DNA from: Dokdonella sp.
GTDB lineage: Bacteria; Pseudomonadota; Gammaproteobacteria; Xanthomonadales; Rhodanobacteraceae
Reading direction: 5' to 3'
NCBI RefSeq assembly: GCF_019634775.1
Contig: NZ_JAHCAS010000002.1
Span: 1-64,000 of the forward strand
Length of the DNA stretch: 64,000 nt
In this document: piece by piece, positions 59,639 through 64,000 of the stretch
Layout of the letters: every line of letters begins with the position of its first letter
Position numbering within the stretch: the first letter of the stretch is position 1
The notes under the pieces: model-generated
What the model saw: the letters and a program-made list of their open reading frames with translations, nothing else
The model's database searches: none
What the model was told of the DNA's origin: nothing
Position numbers and translations under genes: made by a program

Positions 59639-60649
59639 ATGACGCTCAAGCACTTTCTCACCACGCAGGATTGGAGCCGTGCCGAACTCGACGCGCTGCT
59701 TGCGCAGGCGGCGGCGTACAAGCGCACGCGCCTCGGCAGCGAACTGGCTGGCAAGTCGATCGCGCTGATGTTCTTCAATCCGTCGATGCGCACGCGCACG
59801 AGCTTCGAGCTGGGCGCGCATCAGCTCGGCGGCAAGGCGATCGTGCTCGCGCCCGGCAAGGACGCATGGCCGATCGAATTCGACGTCGGCACGGTCATGG
59901 ATGGTGAGGCGGAGGAACACGTCGCCGAGGTCGCGCGCGTGCTCAGCCGCTATGTCGACCTGATCGCCGTGCGCGCATTCCCGAAGTTCCAGGACTGGTC
60001 GATCGATCGCCAGGACCGCGTGATCCATGCCTTCGCCAGGCACGCGACGGTGCCGGTCATCAACATGGAGACGATCACGCACCCCTGCCAGGAGATGGCC
60101 CATGTCATGGCCCTGCAGGAACGCTTCGGCACCGATCTTCGCGGGCGCAAGTACGTGCTGACCTGGACCTACCACCCGAAGCCGCTCAACACGGCGGTCG
60201 CCAACTCGGCCCTGCTGATCGCCACCCGGTACGGCATGGACGTGACCCTGCTTTGCCCGAACGAGGGCTACCTGCTCGATCCGCGCTACATGGATTTCGG
60301 TCGCGCCAACGCAGCCGAGAACGGCGGCTCGCTGACCATCAGCCACGACATCGAATCGGCCTACCGAGGCGCCGACGTCGTCTACGCCAAGAGCTGGGGC
60401 GCGCTCCCGTTCTTCGGCCGCTGGGACCAGGAGAAAGCGGTGCGCGAAGCGAGCAGGCATTTCATCGTCGACGAGGCCAAGATGGCCCTGACCAACAACG
60501 GCGTGTTCAGCCACTGCCTGCCCTTGCGCCGGAACATCAAGGCCACCGATGCGGTGATGGACTCTCCCGCCTGCATCGCCATCGACGAAGCCGAGAACCG
60601 GCTGCATGTGCAGAAGGCGGTGATGGCCGCGCTGGCGGGGAAGCCGTGA
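59639..60649 (+). CDS. argF': N-acetylornithine carbamoyltransferase
   Basis: A 336-residue transcarbamylase that uses N-acetyl-L-ornithine, the route known from Xanthomonas. It starts MTLKHFLTTQDWSRAELDAL. The carbamoyl-phosphate loop is NPSMRTRTSFELGAHQLGG, and the AOTCase-typical sequences VMDGEAEEHVAEVARVL, HPCQEMAHVM and FSHCLPLRRNIKATDAV follow. ATG 59639 is preferred over the in-frame ATG at 59570, which would run through the hairpin. Product N-acetylcitrulline is then deacetylated by ArgE. Confidence 0.95.
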   Translation: MTLKHFLTTQDWSRAELDALLAQAAAYKRTRLGSELAGKSIALMFFNPSMRTRTSFELGAHQLGGKAIVLAPGKDAWPIEFDVGTVMDGEAEEHVAEVARVLSRYVDLIAVRAFPKFQDWSIDRQDRVIHAFARHATVPVINMETITHPCQEMAHVMALQERFGTDLRGRKYVLTWTYHPKPLNTAVANSALLIATRYGMDVTLLCPNEGYLLDPRYMDFGRANAAENGGSLTISHDIESAYRGADVVYAKSWGALPFFGRWDQEKAVREASRHFIVDEAKMALTNNGVFSHCLPLRRNIKATDAVMDSPACIAIDEAENRLHVQKAVMAALAGKP

Positions 60650-60716
60650 CTCGTCATTCGTGATTCGCAGAAGCCAGCTTCGCTGACAACCTCTTCCAGC
60701 TGCCACGGACATTTCC

Positions 60717-61973
60717 ATGTCGCAATCTCCAGCTTCATCCAATCACCAATCACCGATCGCCAATCACCACGGCAAGCACATAGTGCTTGCCTTCTCCGGC
60801 GGGCTCGACACCAGCTTCTGTGTCCCCTACCTGCAGGAGCAGGGCTATGCCGTGCACACCGTGTTCGCGGATACCGGCGGCGTGGATGCCGAAGAGCGTG
60901 CCTTCATCGAGGCGCGTGCGCATGAGCTTGGCGTGGCGAGCCATGTCACGGTCGATGGTGGACCGGCGATCTGGGACGGTTTCGTCAAGCCGTTCGTGCG
61001 TGCCGGCGAGGGCTACCAGGGTCAGTACCCCCTGCTCGTCTCCGACCGCTACCTGATCGTTGCGGCGATGCTCAGGCGCGCCGACGAACTGGGCACGAAG
61101 CATGTGGCGCACGGCTGCACCGGCATGGGCAACGACCAGGTGCGCTTCGATCTTGCGATCAAGGCGCTCGGCGACTACGTGATCGTCGCGCCGATCCGCG
61201 AGATCCAGAAGGAGCACACGCAGACGCGCGCGTACGAGCAGCAGTACCTCGAGGCGCGTGGTTTTGGCGTGCGCGCCAAGCAGAAGGCCTACACGATCAA
61301 CGAGAACTTGCTCGGCGTGACCATGTCCGGCGGCGAAATCGACCGCTGGGAGGCGCCGGGTGACGGTGCGCGTGGCTGGTGCGCGCCGCGTGCCGAATGG
61401 CCGGCGGAAGCGCTGCGGGTGACGATCGGTTTCGAGCAGGGCGAGGCGGTGTCGCTCGACGGAGAGCGCATGGCGGGTCCCGCCATCCTTGCGCGGCTGA
61501 ATCGCCAGTTCGCGGCCTATGGCGTCGGTCGCGGCCTCTATACCGGCGACACCACCATCGGCCTCAAGGGCCGCATCATCTATGAAGCACCCGGCCTGGC
61601 TGCGCTGCTCACCGCGCATCGGGCACTCGAGGAAGCCGTGCTGTCGAAACAGCAGAACCGCTTCAAGCCGGTCGTTGCGCGGCAATGGGTCGAGATCGTC
61701 TACGAAGGGTTCTTCCACGATCCGCTCAAGGCCGACCTCGAAGCTTTCCTCGCTTCGAGCCAGCGTTGCGTCAATGGCGACGTCACGCTCGAGACAAGCG
61801 GCGGCAGCGTGCAAGCGGTCGCCGTGAAGTCGGCACATCTGCTGCACGCCAAGGGGGCCACGTATGCCCAGTCGGCCGATTGGGGCGTCGAGGAGGCCGA
61901 GGGTTTCATCCGCTTGTACGGCATGAGCTCGACGCTGTGGGCGGAGGTGAATGGAGCGGGGAATCGGGAATAG
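60717..61973 (+). CDS. argG: Argininosuccinate synthase
   Basis: A 418-residue enzyme joining citrulline and aspartate with ATP. The P-loop-like motif is [16 protein letters not shown] (about residues 24-39), and [14 protein letters not shown] and [19 protein letters not shown] follow. The first 20 residues ([16 protein letters not shown]) are unusual, and are coded by short AATCACC repeats; the last residues (GAGNRE) are coded by a GGGAATCGGGAATAG repeat. Both ends therefore look altered by dispersed repeats. A start closer to HIVLAFSGG may be the ancestral one. Confidence 0.95.
   Translation: MSQSPASSNHQSPIANHHGKHIVLAFSGGLDTSFCVPYLQEQGYAVHTVFADTGGVDAEERAFIEARAHELGVASHVTVDGGPAIWDGFVKPFVRAGEGYQGQYPLLVSDRYLIVAAMLRRADELGTKHVAHGCTGMGNDQVRFDLAIKALGDYVIVAPIREIQKEHTQTRAYEQQYLEARGFGVRAKQKAYTINENLLGVTMSGGEIDRWEAPGDGARGWCAPRAEWPAEALRVTIGFEQGEAVSLDGERMAGPAILARLNRQFAAYGVGRGLYTGDTTIGLKGRIIYEAPGLAALLTAHRALEEAVLSKQQNRFKPVVARQWVEIVYEGFFHDPLKADLEAFLASSQRCVNGDVTLETSGGSVQAVAVKSAHLLHAKGATYAQSADWGVEEAEGFIRLYGMSSTLWAEVNGAGNRE
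61957..61973. repeat. GGGAATCGGGA-type repeat at end of argG
   Basis: GCGGGGAATCGGGAATAG provides the last codons and the stop of argG. Related to 44652-44675 and to the ends of the ccoG insert. Confidence 0.55.
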
Positions 61974-62038
61974 CGCAATGCATCGCACTTGCTCCCGTCG
62001 TCCCGGTGCAGGCCGGACCTGGTGCCCTCGCCCTGACA

Positions 62039-63172
62039 ATGGATCGATCGATGGATCTGCTCGCTGACACCTTGAAGCATCTGCGTGCGCTGGTCGGATT
62101 CGACACGCGCAATCCGCCGCGCGCGATCGATGCGGGCGGCATATTCGCGTACCTGTGCGCGAACCTGCCGGGCTTCGAGTGTACGGTCACCGACCATGGC
62201 GCCGGTGCGGTCAGCCTGCATGCCGTGCGTGGCCGGCCAAAGCGGCTGTTCAACGTGCACCTCGACACCGTGCCCGATTCGCCGCACTGGTCGGCAAGCC
62301 CGTTCGAGCTGCGCCTGACCGACGATCGTGCGATCGGTCTCGGTGCTTGCGACATCAAGGGGGCCGCCGCCGCCCTCGTCGCCGCCGCCAACGCCAGCGA
62401 TGGCGATGCCGCGTTCCTGTTCAGCAGTGACGAGGAGGCCAACGATCCACGTTGCATCGAAGCCTTCCTGCGCGCCCATCCTGCCACTCCGAACAGCGAA
62501 TCGCGGACTCCTGCCGTCGTGCTTGTCGCCGAACCGACCCGCGCCGAGGCCGTGCTCGCGCACCGCGGCATCAGCTCGGTGCTGATGCGCTTCGGCGGTC
62601 GTGCCGGGCACGCCTCGGGCCGGCAGTCTGGCGCCGACAGCGCCCTGCACCAGGCGGTTCGCTGGGGCCAGCGCGCGCTCGACCATGTCGAATCGCTTGC
62701 CCACGAACGTTTCGGCGGGCTCACCGGCCTGCGCTTCAACATCGGCCGCATCGATGGCGGGATCAAGGCCAACGTGATCGCGCCGACCGCTGAATTGCGC
62801 TTCGGCTTCCGCCCGTTGCCATCGACCGACATCGATGCGCTGCTGGCCACGTTCCGCGCGTTCGCCGAGCCCGAGCCGGTCGAGTTCCGCGAGACCTTTC
62901 GCGGACCGAGCCTGCCGGGCGGTGCGATCGCCGAAGCCGAGGCGCGCCGCCTCGCAGCACGCGACGCCGCCGATGCGCTCGGGTTGCCGGTCGGCAACGC
63001 AGTCGATTTCTGGACCGAGGCATCGCTGTTCTCGCAGGCCGGCTACACCGCCATCGTCTACGGACCTGGCGACATCGCCCAGGCGCACAGCGCCGACGAA
63101 TGGGTCGCACTCGAACAACTCCGGCAGTACGCCACCACCGTGCATGGGATCATCGATGATGGAAACGCATAG
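62039..63172 (+). CDS. argE: N-acetylcitrulline/acetylornithine deacetylase
   Basis: A 377-residue M20-type metallo-deacetylase. Metal ligands appear in [14 protein letters not shown] (His-Asp), [14 protein letters not shown] and [10 protein letters not shown] (Glu pair), and the dimer-domain His in [11 protein letters not shown]. In this pathway it removes the acetyl group from acetylcitrulline. A short insert-like stretch ([15 protein letters not shown]) lies at about residues 147-161. Start ATG 62039, or 62051. Its end overlaps the next gene. Confidence 0.9.
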   Translation: MDRSMDLLADTLKHLRALVGFDTRNPPRAIDAGGIFAYLCANLPGFECTVTDHGAGAVSLHAVRGRPKRLFNVHLDTVPDSPHWSASPFELRLTDDRAIGLGACDIKGAAAALVAAANASDGDAAFLFSSDEEANDPRCIEAFLRAHPATPNSESRTPAVVLVAEPTRAEAVLAHRGISSVLMRFGGRAGHASGRQSGADSALHQAVRWGQRALDHVESLAHERFGGLTGLRFNIGRIDGGIKANVIAPTAELRFGFRPLPSTDIDALLATFRAFAEPEPVEFRETFRGPSLPGGAIAEAEARRLAARDAADALGLPVGNAVDFWTEASLFSQAGYTAIVYGPGDIAQAHSADEWVALEQLRQYATTVHGIIDDGNA

Positions 63173-64000
63173 GCAGACGCGGCAGACGATCGTGCGCCTG
63201 CTGTCGAGCATGGCCAGCGCGAAGGAAATCTCGCAGTATCTCAAGCGCTTCTCGCAGGTCGATGCGAAGCGCTTCGCCGTGGTCAAGGTTGGCGGCGCCG
63301 TGCTGCGCGACGATCTGGAAGCGCTGACCTCGTCACTGGCCTTCCTGCAGGAAGTCGGCCTCACGCCAATCGTCGTGCACGGCGCCGGTCCGCAGCTCGA
63401 CGAGGAACTTGCCGCTGCCGGCATCGAAAAACACACCGTCAACGGCCTGCGCGTGACCTCGCCCGCGGCGCTGGCCATCGTGCGTCGCGTCTTCCAGGCG
63501 CAGAACCTCAAGTTGGTCGAGGCCCTGCAGGAGTCCGACGCACGCGCGACCTCGATCATGTCCGGCGTATTCGAGGCGGACTACCTCGACCGCGACACCT
63601 ACGGGCTCGTCGGTCAGGTCACTCGCGTCAATCTGGCGCCGATCGAAGCCAGCCTCAACGCCGGCTCGATCCCGGTCATCGCCAGCATGGGTGAAACCAG
63701 CGGCGGACAGATCCTCAACGTCAACGCCGATTTCGCCGCCAACGAGCTCGTGCAGGTGCTGCAGCCATACAAGATCATCTTCCTGACCGGCACCGGCGGC
63801 CTGCTCGACGACCAGGGCAAGGTGATCGATTCGATCAACCTGTCCACCGAGTACGAGCACCTCATTGCGCAGCCGTGGATCAACGGCGGCATGCGCGTGA
63901 AGATCGAGCAGATCAAGGACCTGCTCGATCGGCTGCCGCTGACTTCCTCGGTTTCGATCACCAAGCCCGCGGAACTGGCCAAGGAGTTGTTCACGCACAA
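63156..64000 (+). CDS. argB: N-acetylglutamate kinase, probably ArgA/ArgB fusion, cut by window end
   Basis: At least 281 codons, open at the right edge. It matches the Xanthomonas-type bifunctional N-acetylglutamate synthase/kinase: [81 protein letters not shown] and [16 protein letters not shown]. The GNAT-type synthase domain would follow beyond the window. ATG 63156 or 63159; 17 bases overlap argE, so they are coupled. Confidence 0.9.
   Translation, partial: MMETHRQTRQTIVRLLSSMASAKEISQYLKRFSQVDAKRFAVVKVGGAVLRDDLEALTSSLAFLQEVGLTPIVVHGAGPQLDEELAAAGIEKHTVNGLRVTSPAALAIVRRVFQAQNLKLVEALQESDARATSIMSGVFEADYLDRDTYGLVGQVTRVNLAPIEASLNAGSIPVIASMGETSGGQILNVNADFAANELVQVLQPYKIIFLTGTGGLLDDQGKVIDSINLSTEYEHLIAQPWINGGMRVKIEQIKDLLDRLPLTSSVSITKPAELAKELFTH

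Overview
The window comes from a GC-rich gammaproteobacterium, most likely of the order Lysobacterales (Xanthomonadales). The best evidence is the right edge: an N-acetylornithine carbamoyltransferase gene (argF') is followed by argG, argE and the kinase part of a bifunctional ArgA/ArgB gene, the arginine gene order known from Xanthomonas and relatives. The genus cannot be fixed from the sequence alone.

Positions 1 to about 30,850 are accessory DNA, a composite mobile/defence island. (a) 113-8129: a KfrA-type DNA-binding coiled-coil protein, a truncated small ORF, a SNF2-type helicase, an orphan type I restriction subunit HsdR with no hsdM/hsdS beside it, and a HipA-like kinase, all on the plus strand and tightly coupled. 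(b) 8070-11458: a leftward module with a tyrosine recombinase, a Cro/XRE-like regulator, a recombinase-like protein that seems to have lost its catalytic residues, and a GIY-YIG nuclease, preceded by two identical-architecture inverted repeats. (c) 11603-22458: a defence cluster. RloA/RloB-like genes run rightward and meet a long leftward operon: HTH regulator, hsdM, hsdS (split in two), hsdR, a 46-codon ORF, an unknown gene, a PIN-like nuclease and an Abi_C protein. hsdS is interrupted at a (CAAG)6 tetranucleotide tract. Gain of one unit or loss of two would fuse both target-recognition halves, so this looks like a phase-variable restriction-modification system. (d) 22556-30711: a serine-recombinase element (DUF3489, several unknown genes, an AlpA-like regulator, a P-loop ATPase, a coiled-coil protein, DUF2924, large serine recombinase and HTH partner). 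It carries two duplicated 3+3 arrays of inverted 9-bp iterons and a thrice-repeated leader motif. It ends beside a tRNA-Ala(CGC) gene.

From about 30,885 rightwards the DNA is ordinary chromosome: tRNA-Ala, RNase D, an FGE-sulfatase-domain protein, an M48 protease and tRNA-Ser. Next comes a cbb3 oxidase region (safE-like, ccoS, ccoI, a short ccoH-position gene, ccoG, a small membrane protein, ccoPQON), then an fnr/anr-type regulator, hemN and ompW. FNR-box-like sites lie in front of ccoN, hemN and ompW, so this reads as a low-oxygen regulon next to its own regulator. Housekeeping genes follow (DUF6165, YafK-type L,D-transpeptidase, YjbR family, Slp lipoprotein, rlmJ, DUF885 peptidase-like, GNAT, nitrilase, PH-domain protein, PAP2, sufE, cysS, glycine-zipper protein), and then the arginine cluster, whose last gene runs off the right edge.

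All calls come from reading the sequence and recalling protein families; no database search was run.
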